Below, piece by piece: positions 9,770-20,336 of a stretch of DNA of 23,075 nt. The position numbers were made by a program, and so were the translations under genes. Each line of letters starts with the position of its first letter. Position 1 is the stretch's first letter. This DNA comes from Ettlia oleoabundans (lineage: Eukaryota > Chlorophyta > Chlorophyceae > Chlamydomonadales). The stretch lies in NCBI GenBank assembly GCA_019693395.1, contig JAAMXP010004120.1, forward strand, positions 5,737-28,811, read 5' to 3'. The notes below the pieces were generated by a model. That model was not told where the DNA came from. It was given only the letters and a program-made list of their open reading frames with translations, and ran no database searches.

Positions 9770-12700
9770 TCAATCCCAGTACTTGATCAGGCCGTCCCAT
9801 GAGCACGTGGCAACCTGCAGGTGAAGCACATTCCATCCACCACGATGGATGACAGGCCTCAAACAGTACATAACAGTGGAGACTCAAGCTGGCTTTGTGC
9901 AACTGCCAAACTTTGCACAGCGACGCAAGACGCTGGGCAAAACTCTCCATTCTGTCAGATACAGACGCCATACCAATGGCCCCGCCCCCGGCTGCACTGC
10001 GCCACGACACATCCGCGAAGGGGCAGTGCCCGCAAAGCCCCAGCAAACCCTCACTCCTCACCTTGCTCGTCTCTATGGGGTGCCACTCGCAGCCGATCAA
10101 CACCTGGTCGTGACATTTCATGCTGCGCACGATCTGCATGGCAGTGTTGCGATGCAGCGCGGCAGCAGTGGTTGACATGCTATAGGCAGCATTCTAGTGG
10201 GCAGTAGCAGCGGGCCAAGACAAGCGCAGGCAAAGGAGCATGATCCAGTGGCGCGCAATTGCCAGCAGCAGCATGCATGTACCTAGCAGCATTGAAGTCA
10301 GGTCAGGGCACATCTTGCCCAAAGTATAACAACACAGAACCCCACCAACCCTGCCCCACACACCTTTGCTGTTTTCCAGTCCCACACAAACAGCTTGCCC
10401 TCGCCATCGCCGCTCATGATGAAGCGAGAGTCCCAGCTGAAGGCAACCTGACACGCATAGCCTGCAGCAGTTGGAATGAACATCGACAAGCACTTGGGCA
10501 CAGCCTATGCTGGACTGTGAATTGATAAAACTATTAAACATTTTGCAGTAACTCAACCCAAGTGAGGAGTTTGCCATAGTTGTGATTGCGCCGGCTAGAC
10601 TGCCACACCAAACGTCCAGGCCGCGTTGGGGGCAAGGGCACAGCCACCAACATACCCACCTGCCACCAGGTGGCCCTTGAAGGTTTTCTTCCTGTTGGGC
10701 TTCAGCCGGTCCGCGGTGTAAGTGACGACTGTTTAATGCCAGGGCTCAGTAGGCAGGAAGAAAGCAATAGGTTAGCCATGGAACGGCACAGCTAGCAATG
10801 CTATTGTGGCAATGCAGCTGGATGAGACATTTGGAGCCACGGGACTGGTGCCTTGCTGGCAGCAGCACCCTCAGCCAGGAAGCAACTTATTGAGGGCACA
10901 GTGCAGCAACAGCAGATTCCAGCCAACTCATCGTCAGCAGGTAACAAAAGCGCGACGCAGTACAGGCACTCAAGCACTGGACCACCCGTGCTCCATACTC
11001 CTCACTCACTTTGATTGTCCATCGACTGGCCAACCCACCACTTGTCGTTGGGAGAGGTGCAGGCGTATGAGATGGCGTGCATGGAGGGGTCTGCAGGGGC
11101 GGTGAGAGTGGCAAGATGACAGTGCAGCAGTGCGCCGAGACTTCGCAAATTCACAAGCATGGATGCACGTGAATATGGCACCAAACATACAGCAGGTGAA
11201 AATCTTTGATATGCAGCAAGTGAATGTGCTGGAGGCTTGCATGCAGCTGTCAGCAACTCGCGTACTGCAGCGTGAACGTGTCACCATGTTTCTGACCAGT
11301 CCGCCCTCTCATCCCGCTGCGGACACAACCCGTCCCTTTGCAACCCGCGACTCGCGCCCTCCGCCTACCTGCGATGTACTTGGCCTGCGCCTGAATGCCG
11401 TACTCCCACATACGAATGGTCTTATCGTCTGCAAGTCACACCCATAATGTAGGGCCAGACCAGGACGTGAGTGGAGGTCACGTTCAACTCTGGCAACGTG
11501 TGCTGGGTAGTGGAAAAGTGAAGGTCTACAATGCCGCACAGGCTCTCATACACATGGCCCCATACGCAGGCAACATTGCTGTCCCAAAACAGCTGCAATG
11601 CTCTCCCACCAGCTGGATCTTGCCTCCACCAAACGGCCGCCACGCCAGCGACAAGACACGGCACATACAACACCAAATCACACCACCCAACCACTACATT
11701 GTTCCATGCTCACCCGAAGTGGTGACAAAACGCCTGTTCTGGTCTATGAAGGTCACGGTGTTGACAGGGCCAAGGTGGTAGTCGTACACCTGGAGGGCAG
11801 GCAGGCAAAGAGGGGCAGCAACCACAACAAGTTGGGCTACCAGGCTGGTACCAAGCCAAATGTGCATGCCTAGACAAGCAGTGATTTTGACGGCGATAAT
11901 CCCAGCGATGGATTGCCAGCTAGAGGCCCACAGACCCACCCACCCACCTACCTGCACCATGTCTCCTGTGTTGAGGTCCCACTGCATGATCTTCTTCTCC
12001 TGGGTGCCCGCCAACACAATGTGCTGCACAACACAAATACACATGGCAGAGGAGGGGACTCAGCAGCGAAGCGATGAATTACAAACACACATGCTATATG
12101 CAAGTTTCCTTTTGCCGCAGCTGGGGGAGCATGCAACCTGAGGAGGGATCCAGGTGTCTGCAGTCGAAGGAAACCACCAGGCCGCGACAAAGTCACAAGC
12201 CATTAAACCAAGGTTACGTCCCGCGTGCACCTTGCTGTCTGCACTCCCACTCCATCTGCACCATCCACACAGCACGCCCAGCACCCACCTGCTCCTGTGG
12301 GTGCAGCCGCACGCAGTACCGCACTGCATATCCCCAGTGTGCTGTATTGCACACGCCCACAGTACCGTACTGTACATCCCAAACCAGCAATCACCTGCTC
12401 CTCTGGGTGCGGCCGCACACAGTAAGACATCTTGCCCTCTCCCACGGTACTGCAAAAAGTGGAACAGGAGCAGCGGCAGGGATGCTTGAATGTGTGCAAG
12501 TGAAGGCACCTTCTTCAAGCCCAGGCACAAGCCAGCTGCCACATTGTGTGGCTTATGCAAGAATGCCGCCGCCGCCCTCACGCGCACGCCGCCGCCCCCG
12601 CGGCCCCACACCCACCCGGCTTGCAATGTCAGCATGCAAACTGCACGTGAACACTAGCAAAACGTGTGGTCCTCCCCAGCAGCCACTGCGGCACCTTGCA

Positions 12701-15700
12701 TCCTCACTCACTTGATGATCTGGCCCGTCTCTGTGTCCCAATAGCGAATCTTCTTATCGTACCCAGTGGACAGGAAGCGGCGGCCGTCGTTGGAGAACCA
12801 AATGTCCTTCACACCCTGCAGAGGTGCGGCGGGAACCAACGGGTGGTGATGACAGGCTAAAGATGCGGCAGGGGAAGTAAACCATTGACTGACTTGGTTC
12901 GTCGTCCGCTCACAGCTGGAACAGCACGGCAGACCAGACAAGGCCCTTGCATCACAACCTTTCATGCAAACCTGCAAATCTATGGCCGAATCCCAGCCAT
13001 GAGATCAACAGCCGCACCTTGGAGTGGCCCATGTATGTCCGCATGCACTTCTTGTGGGACACCACATCCCAAATCTTGATCTGCAGATTGGCATGACCCC
13101 AGGGACCAGAGGGAGAGAATGAAGGCTGGGCAGCGGGTTTCCAACAACAACCTGGGAGGAGCGATGCAGCATCAACCAGTGAATAATGCAACGGTGATGC
13201 GGCAAATGGAAAGAGTGACCAGCTTGATTGAAGCTTAGCAGCTGCCCAAGGGATCGGCGGCAGGTACAACCACCTCACCTGGCCATCCAACCCAGCAGAT
13301 AGCAACAGGTGGCCAGTCTGGGGGAAGAAGCTGCAGGTGGAAGGGCGAGCAGCAGAGGTGGAACAATGCATGTGGGAACAATATAAGTGCGTCAGACCAG
13401 GATTGGGTGCTGTTGCAAAGCACAGCCGGCCCACCTCTTGCCCCCAAACCTCGATCCGAGCCACTATTCCTTGAACTGGTCTGCTTTATCTGCCCTCCTG
13501 AGCCACCAATCTGACTACCTGTCCCAACCCAACCAATCACCCACACCCACCGTATTGCGTTGACGCCCTTGCTGTGGCCGCTCCACGTGTGGATGTGGCG
13601 CTTGGGCAGGAAGCAAAGCTCCGCGTCCCGCCGTGCAACGTCCTTAGGGGGCTCAATCCAGCTGCGGCCTGAGGGAGGGAGGCCAGCGCAACTAGATGAA
13701 TTGTGGAGAGAGGGCTAAGGCTGCACACGGCAAGTCAAGGCAGAAAGCAACGAAAGCCAGAAGGCTTGAAGTTGGCAGTCTGGTCACTTGATTATTTCGC
13801 ATGAGAGACAAGAACGGACAAGGGCTACAAGGCAGCAATTGTGCCGCAACAGCAGCAGCACCACCAATACCAGCACCAGCCCTGCCCGCAGCACTCCAGC
13901 CCTGCATCCCAACCAAAGTAAACAACAGGATGTGAAGGCCCCCACGCAGCTTACCCTGGTAATCTGCCTGCTCCTTGCCGTGGAAGATGGAGTGCTCCGA
14001 CTGCTCTGGCGCTGTCCCTGCCTTCTCAGCCTTCTCCGCATTGATCTGCAGAGTCAGCGGGTGCACTGAGTGGTGGGACGACTTGGCACGAAGTGGCGAG
14101 TCAGCATAGCAACATGGGTCACTGGAGGTTGCCAGCTAATACCCAACCATCACATGGCATAGCCTGCAAGCAATCTCAGGCTCTACTGCAGCTTTGCAAA
14201 AGATAGTACTACTCCCTCCAATGGGCCGTACCGCCCCACCTGCACCATATACTCCTTCTGTTCATCCGTCAGCGCCACAACCTCGGGCAGCTTCTCAGCC
14301 CAGGGCTGCCGCGAACGCAGAGTGAAGGGCTGCAGGGCAGTGAAACATAGCAAGCACTGGCAGTTGTTTTGACAGGTGATGAGCAGGGGCAACGGCACCC
14401 GTGCCAACCAACAAACTGCAGAGAGGTTTGCGCACACCATTGGACCATTGCTAACGCAGCCGCATGCATGCAGGTTTCAATATTGCTGCAGCCTGCGCAG
14501 TGACCGACCTGAGTGGGGTCAAAGGGCTGCTGCTGCATGCTCGACTTGTCTATTTTCTGCCGCTTGGCTGGCTGCTTGCTGCCGGCCGCCGCTGCAGGGA
14601 ATGCCTCCTCGCCCTTGCCAGCAACAACGTCCCTATGCCGCACCACATTGCTGCCAGACGGGTCGTAAGCATACCCTTGGCTGCAAGCAGTTGAGGAAGG
14701 GATGAGCAAAGCAAAGTGGGCAGAGTGGCATGGAGGCAACTACACTGTGAGAGGCAATCGCTGCAGCCAACTCGAGCCAGCAGGTGCGGCATAGGTAGCT
14801 CTCCTGGGCTGCTCCCCGCATGACTGCGGTACACGCATGCACCCAACTGCTGTTTACTTGTTTCTCGGCAGCAGTTTGTGTTGAACAACCAGCATCCACA
14901 CAGTGCTGTCGGCAGCTTTGCGGCGCTACGCACGCTTGGAATGTGTTGTACTGCTCATCAAATGAGTAGCTGTTCAGGTTGGCGTCCTCCACGTGCCCTG
15001 CTCGATGATTGCGTATACCTGCAGGCGGAGGCAATAAGTTAGGTAACTGCCAGCCCAGCAGTAGACGCATCACAACATGCAACTGGCAACAACAAGCAGC
15101 CCCCACAGGGAATTGAACTGGCGGCGCACCCTGCAAAAGGTCTTTCTGGTGGTGATGCAAAGGTCCAACTACGGGCGCGTGCATCTGGTCAACAGGCAGG
15201 TTGTACATCACCTTTCGCGCCGCTGCGGCTGCAGCAGAGGAGACGCGTGTGGCACGGCATGTTTTCATTTGCGAGGCAATAGCAGCAGCCAAGTCAGTGG
15301 CAAGGCATGCATTTATTGGGTATGAACATGTCTGAAGAATAGTGAGGGTGCTAACTTCACTTCGGAGCAACGCTGATGCAATTGCTGCAGAGCAGAACAG
15401 CTGGGCAGCACAGCAGCGCCACTGTACATGGCGGCACGGCGTCGGGAAGCAGTAACCTACGTTGCAGGTGCAGCGCCTGCCCCACTGGCACCGCTTGCCC
15501 CTTGACCAGCTGCATTCCGGCCACCTCTACTTCTGGAGCCGCTGAAACGCTGACATCCAGCAGCTTCACGGGCTCGCGAGGGGAGGATGGGGACCCCTCT
15601 TCGCCGCTGCAAGCAGGAACACGTGCCGGTAATTTCCGTTTTAGCCTGCACAGGAGGCAGCAGGTCGGCGCAAACCAAGGCACGAAAAATTGCAGTGGCA

Positions 15701-15742
15701 CATCTGCCGCGCGCACCTGTCATAGGCGGCAAGGAGGTCCAT
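9770..15742 (-). CDS. CDC40: Pre-mRNA-processing factor 17 (CDC40/PRP17), WD40 splicing factor
   Basis: Twenty exons on the minus strand: 15742-15717, 15645-15461, 15228-15130, 15018-14934, 14680-14509, 14329-14240, 14045-13955, 13668-13551, 13330-13279, 13080-13018, 12815-12712, 12449-12395, 12023-11952, 11789-11714, 11428-11369, 11090-11010, 10728-10660, 10461-10364, 10133-10062 and 9814-9770. They sum to 1713 nt and 570 residues, close to the usual size, and every junction is GT-AG and phase-consistent. The protein joins the spliceosome around the second catalytic step. Family blocks include [38 protein letters not shown] with [11 protein letters not shown], then a C-terminal WD40 propeller from about residue 278: [97 protein letters not shown]. 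Exon 1 is only 26 nt (MDLLAAYD). The acceptor of exon 3 could be 15228 or six bases further on. Confidence 0.95.
12286..12424 (-). repeat. Tandem partial duplication of a CDC40 exon with its donor site
   Basis: A 33-base stretch at 12392-12424, the 3' end of exon 12 plus the start of its donor, recurs at 12286-12318 with three mismatches, a period of 106. In the CDC40 sense the copy reads [10 protein letters not shown] followed by gtgggt, against [10 protein letters not shown] followed by gtgatt in the exon. Inside the unit a second repeat of about 21 bases, 12314-12334 and 12360-12380, has three mismatches. The copy lacks the beginning of exon 12. Confidence 0.75.
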
Positions 15743-15920
15743 CCGATTGTGTGGAATGCGTGTATCCGCGAAAGCGGTTCAGGGCAGCGACTGGCTCGGC
15801 AGGTGTTTTTCGATGGCAGCAGTAGTTGTCAGCAGCGTATGGTGGCTCAGATTATTGACAGCAGTTTGATCACGCGCATGCTCGGTTGTCAAATGAGTTT
15901 TCGTTGAGTGTGTTGCTTAC
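15743..15920. promoter_or_regulatory. Divergent 178-bp upstream region between CDC40 and the HicA-like-domain gene
   Basis: Only 178 bases separate the two inferred start codons, so the promoters and 5' untranslated regions must lie here or extend into the first exons. No TATA box was recognised. The inference depends on the ATG choices at 15742 (minus, strong) and 15921 (plus, moderate). Confidence 0.5.
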
Positions 15921-18900
15921 ATGGCTCCACGAGGCACAACTGCTGGGTCGGCAGCAAATTGGTGAGAAAGGCTGTCATTTACCGACTGATTCCAGACACG
16001 TGACACGTGACACGTGCCTGTAAACAGCAAACGTGGGCGACAGCGCAAGCTGGTTCGTCGTCCAGGGACCTCATAGGCTCGCTGTAACCACAAACAACGT
16101 GCACATGCTCAAATCTGCTCAGGTGCTCTACCTCAGCCCCTGCACCTTGCACACCACAGCCGACCGGCGGCACCCAGCGGCTGCGTTGGCGTCAGCCAAT
16201 ATTTGGCAACCCCTTTGAGGTGCTCCGTCGCTGGAGCGATCAGGCGCAGAACCCCACAGGACCGCGTGCGCAGAAGAAGGTAGAACCTGCGGCTTAGCAC
16301 AGGTGGGCTAAGAGCAGAGGCAGCACCGGCACAGGCAGGTGTGCCAGCCTCACGTTGCCGTTGTGACCTGCTGGGTTGGCCATACCGCTGGTTTTCAGGA
16401 AAATATCAACATGCACTACCACTACTTAACCATGTCTGGTGTGGCATACCTTGCTGAATCCACCCTTGCAGGGGTAGCGCCTTGGAACCCGACAGCGGCA
16501 GTTCTGCCACCAGCGCAGCAGACGACCAACCGCAGTCACCGATGCTGCCTGCGCATGACGCATTGCAGCAGCAGCAGCAGCAGCAGGATGAGGAGCCAGA
16601 AATCAGACTCACACTAGTTGATGATAACCTGCTGGTGAGAAGATTGCTGAACAACAGTGAAAGTGGGGCGGGACACGGCTGAAGCAGGCCAGCGGATGGC
16701 TTCGAGAACACTTCTTCAAAGACATTTTCCGCTCATAACATTGAGCACAGCCTCGTCTATGCACCCTTCACTGCTATGCCGACGGTATAGGCGAGCTGGC
16801 ATTGTACAAGCAAGCTGTACTATTCAAACTGCCTGCTCCCTTGACTGCTGCCTGCCCTTGTGTTTGAGCTTGAAGGTTGCTTGCGACGCCCGAGGCGAGC
16901 AGATAGCCTGCTACACGCTGAGCGGCGCTGAGCTGGCGGCAGATGCCGAGTTCCTGCAGCTGGTGAAGCAGGAGCTACAAAGGGAGGTGGCAAAGAAGGA
17001 GCGGGACCATCTTGTAGAGCCTTCGGCGACGGCAGCGGGAGGTGGGCAGGCTGAACAGCTGGAGGTGCCTGCCCAGGGCTTTCCCGGGCTGCTCCCTTCC
17101 CCGGGCGCGACACGAGCAGTACAGCCTAGTGCGGAGGGCTCTGGCGAGGTGGAAAGCCTCATGGCCCTCCTTCTGGGCAGCGGCAGCAATGATGGCAATG
17201 CCGGGGATAGCGGCAGTTGTGAGGGCAGCAGTAGGGAGGACGTTACAGTAACAGCGGGAGGTACAGCGACGCCAGCTGATCCCATTCAGCCATCTCTCGC
17301 TCTGCTGCCAGGATTGGACCCACACTGGGTGGCATCTGCAGGAGATAACGAACTGGCAGAAGCCTTGCAGGCAGAGGAGGATGCTGAGGCAGCGTCGGCG
17401 GCACTGCCTTTGCCCGACTGGCAGCTGGCTCGCGAGTGGCAGGAGCAGGAGGATGCTGCATTGGCTGCTGCCCTTGCAGCAGAGGAGGCTGAGAAGGAGG
17501 CAGCAGCCAAGTTAGGTCAAGAGGGTGATAATCCTGCCGTCGCCGCAAACCGGGCAGCAGCTGGGTCGAGCAGTGGCAGCTATTGGTCCAAGCCTGCTCC
17601 AGCTGGTGCTGGCGTAACCGCTTCTTACGCTGCGGCCCTTGGCATAATAGGCGGCAGCGAAGCAGGGGACGCAGTTAGAGGCAGCGCAGGTCTGGCGGAT
17701 AACTTTCCCAGCCTGCAAGTAGCAGCGGCAGCAGCGAGTACCACAGCGGACTGTAAGAGTGGCAGGGACAGCGAAGGGACGCGACAGCTGCTACGCAGGC
17801 AGCACCAAGCGGCCAGGCAACAAGCCGTCGAGCACGGCGGTGGTGTGCGGCTGCTCCTTCGCAATTCCGCATCCCAGTCTCCACCGCTGTCGCCTCGCAC
17901 TCGCAGCTGGCTGAATGGTGGCAGCGGCTTGCACAGCAGTGGCCTGCCTCCGCTGCAGCTGGATGGTGGGCTGCAGCTACATGAGGATGACCTGCACTAC
18001 CAGCTGCTCCTCAAGGTATGCATATGGTGAGATTTAGTGACATAACATATGCTTGGGGTCTTGACGAGACGTGTGCCGAAAGGTCATGCCAGGTTAGGTT
18101 GTATCCCATGTCCAGAGAAGAGAGGGCACACCGATGGGTGTGCTTTGCTATTACTTTTGTTGACAAGCCCATTATGTTTTGCATTTCATTGATGAAAGAG
18201 CAATATTTTGCACTCCCTGTAGTGCTTGCCAGACATAACTCAGTGCCGCCCTATCCTGCTTATGTGGCCAGCAGGATGAGAGCGTGAAAGCGGCAGCAAA
18301 GGCGGCAGCGCTGGGCTATGCGCAGCGGGAGGCTGCTGCGCGTGCGGAAGCTGCCGCTGCCAGCACAGAGGCGCTGCGTAGCATGATGGATGCTGCGGCT
18401 GGCAACCAAAGCAGCCGCCCTGGATCTGCAAACACACATGTGACAGCTGGACCACACTCAACCTGCCGCCCTGGCTCGGCATCATTGAGGCAGGCAGGGC
18501 AGCAGGAGCATGGAGGTGGCGGCATTGGGGACGCTGCTGCCTGTCAGACAAATACTGCCGCTACAGTGGAGGTCGCTCCTCCCGACACCAAGAGCCTGCG
18601 GCGGTTGGTGGAGGACATGAAGTCGAGGGGATGGCAGGTGCCCAACAAAAGCTGTGCTGGCTGTGCTGTGCCGGAGGCATAGCCGGTTGGCTGTGCAGGG
18701 GCAGCTTGGGGTGGTACTTTTCCTGGCATTACCACCTTCACCCATGTGCAATGCCCAACACAGCAAGCAGACCAACGCCAAAAAATGGCCAGTCATTGTT
18801 GAATATTCAATCTTGTGTCGTTGCATCCCGTGGCGCAGGTCATGCCCGGCAGCGCTGGCGGCCACATTCGCTGTGAGCGTACCTTCCCTGACTTGCCCGG

Positions 18901-19272
18901 CTTCAAGCAGGTTTACTTCCTCAGCTCAACGCCTAGCGGTGAGACGCTCTTTTCTTGCTGGACGCAAGCATGGTCTTCTGCACATGAGCTTAGCTGTAGG
19001 GGCATTGCGTTTCCTCAACTGGCCAACACTGAGGCACGCTGGCCGCTGCAATGCGGCTGCCGACCACAAGAGAAATGTCTGGAAAGCTCATTGGCTTGTC
19101 TCCTGTTCTAGGTGCATGGCTGCCTACTTGTTTGGCTTGCTACTGGCAACAGTCTACTGAGCTGCCCCCAACTGCAGACCGGAATTATGTGTGGCACGTG
19201 GCAGCTGCTGTGAAGCGCTTTGATCGTGAGTATGAAGAGCGCAGAGCGGCAGCCGTGACGGCCGCCTCATGA
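15921..19272 (+). CDS. Large low-complexity protein with C-terminal HicA-like domain
   Basis: Eight exons: 15921-15961, 16123-16279, 16399-16438, 16519-16634, 16876-18015, 18275-18637, 18839-18938 and 19178-19272 (TGA), 2052 nt, 683 residues. The last five are well supported; the first three and the acceptor at 16519 are my best phase-consistent choice. N-terminal part has RLRWRQPIFGNPFEVLRRW; then Gln7 at about 96-102; a 1140-nt exon (119-498) rich in Ala, Gly, Ser and Glu with acidic helical blocks (NELAEALQAEEDAEAASA, QEQEDAALAAALAAEEAEKE) and an ADNFPSLQ motif; an Ala/Arg helix (ESVKAAAKAAALGYAQREAA). The C terminus (about 605-683) is compact: SLRRLVEDMKSRGWQVMPGS, AGGHIRCERTFPDLPGFKQV, YFLSSTPSDRNYVWHVAAAV, KRFDREYEERRA. 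Helix-strand-strand-strand-helix order, Gly-Gly-His (His628) and Ser-Thr-Pro-Ser-Asp resemble the HicA/dsRBD-like fold. Exon structure argues for a resident nuclear gene. Function not known. Confidence 0.72.
15997..16016. promoter_or_regulatory. Three tandem G-box (CACGTG) sites in the first intron
   Basis: CACGTG occurs at 15997-16002, 16004-16009 and 16011-16016, with a strict 7-bp period and one A between copies. It lies 36 bases into intron 1 of the HicA-like-domain gene and about 255 bases upstream of the CDC40 start. CACGTG is the core bound by bHLH and bZIP factors in the green lineage. Regulation of either gene is an inference. Confidence 0.6.
16564..16587 (+). repeat. CAG trinucleotide run encoding seven glutamines
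   Basis: About seven consecutive CAG codons follow DAL in exon 4 of the HicA-like-domain gene. It is a likely length-variable microsatellite. Confidence 0.7.
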
Positions 19273-19308
19273 GGCAGTTGACCAGCATCTTGAGGCAGTT
19301 GACCAGCA
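19270..19308 (+). repeat. 18-bp direct repeat, period 21, spanning the stop codon
   Basis: TGAGGCAGTTGACCAGCA occurs at 19270-19287 and 19291-19308. The TGA of the first copy is the stop codon of the HicA-like-domain gene. In the next frame the two units read EAVDQHL EAVDQQR, exact heptads. Confidence 0.75.
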
Positions 19309-19433
19309 GCGCAAGCGATGCTCTCTCTTAATGTGAAATCTTATGGTGGCCCGCATCGGCCGCAAAGCCTGCAGTGCTGAAGTAAGCTAGCTTTGCTTTT
19401 CTGGCAGACACATCCGCTCGCGATTTTGCTGCA

Positions 19434-19438
19434 TGTAA
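19434..19438 (+). terminator. TGTAA polyadenylation signal of the HicA-like-domain gene
   Basis: First plus-strand TGTAA after the stop at 19272, at a typical distance of 162 bases; assigned by motif and position. Confidence 0.5.
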
Positions 19439-19958
19439 GTGTCTTGTACCCAAACGTCTTGACTTTTGTTTGAATGCATACAGCTGTATATCAAATAAGC
19501 CTGCATCACCCAATGCCATTGGTCATAGCTGCCGTCGGCTGTCCCGCCGAAGTATGCACAACGCTAGCTAATCATTCTTTGTTCCAGCAGAACGATTGGC
19601 CACCATGCATATACCATTGCAGGCTCACTGCACCGAACCATTCACTTCCGCACGCATGGATCATGAGTGTTTATGATGTAAACTTGCACAACGCCACATC
19701 AGATACAAAGCTGTTTGTTGCTTACAATACTTGGAAAAATGGGTCAGGCCAGCGTCATTGATAAGCGCACACGCCAGCTAGTTGTTGCACTGCCGATGCT
19801 GCGGTACAGCCTGATATACATGAGCAGTGCCGAAACCAGCTCACAGGAACCGAAACAAAACGAATGCAGCGGCTGAAAAAATCAAACTGGCCGCATGACT
19901 GGCCGAGCAAAGTGCCAGGAAGTGGAAACAATGCAGCATAGCTGTGAGCCGGTGAGGT

Positions 19959-19963
19959 TTACA
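19959..19963 (-). terminator. TGTAA polyadenylation signal of the minus-strand unknown gene
   Basis: First minus-strand TGTAA found beyond the stop at 20337, 374 bases away; assigned by motif and position. Confidence 0.4.
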
Positions 19964-20336
19964 GGACGAATCGGTTGGGAAAGAGTATTCCAAGGACAGA
20001 TGGGGGGGCGGACGGTCTGCATCCCAGCAGTGACAGCTATCAGCACCACGGCTGATGAATTGAGTGGGTCCAGTTGCTGGGTAGGGTCGCTCGTAATGAG
20101 GAGCGATATTTGGGGGATGTGCCATAATCAGAGTGCTTCATGATTGGACTTGCCGCTCAGTTTTAACATGCCAGTGCCAGCGCCGCAGCGATCTCCCGCC
20201 TCCGAACGTGTGGACCAGCTGCGCTATGTGCGCCACCACTAGGAAAATTGCCTGGCTGCCGCCAGCATACTAGTATTAGGGCGGCCACAGGGTTTATTCC
20301 CAGCCTGGAGTCAGACATCATCCCTTTAACAGCCGT

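Larger units (their letters stand above)
19273..20336. other. Convergent 3' region between the HicA-like-domain gene and the minus-strand unknown gene
   Basis: About one kilobase without a supported exon. Plus-strand TGTAA at 19434-19438 (162 bases after the stop) and minus-strand TGTAA at 19959-19963 (374 bases after the minus gene's stop) define two likely 3' untranslated regions, with about 500 bases between them. Further TGTAA elements are at 19677-19681 (plus) and 19722-19726 (minus). Nothing else recognised. Confidence 0.5.

Noticed and set aside
11694..12196. Several minus-strand open frames that could be separate small WD proteins
   Set aside because: Each is one or two CDC40 exons plus intron read-through; the 20-exon model explains them all.
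16123..16279. Alternative first exon reading DSASWFVVQGPHRLAVTT from 16033
   Set aside because: It would need an intron of only about 37 bases to reach the RLRWRQPIFGNPF frame, whereas the ATG at 15921 joins at 16123 with a normal intron and matching phase.
16657..16875. Upstream extension of the long plus-strand open frame before 16876
   Set aside because: It is intron: a good donor at 16635 and an acceptor ending at 16875 join the Gln-rich exon to VACDARGEQ in phase, and the extension has no coding character.
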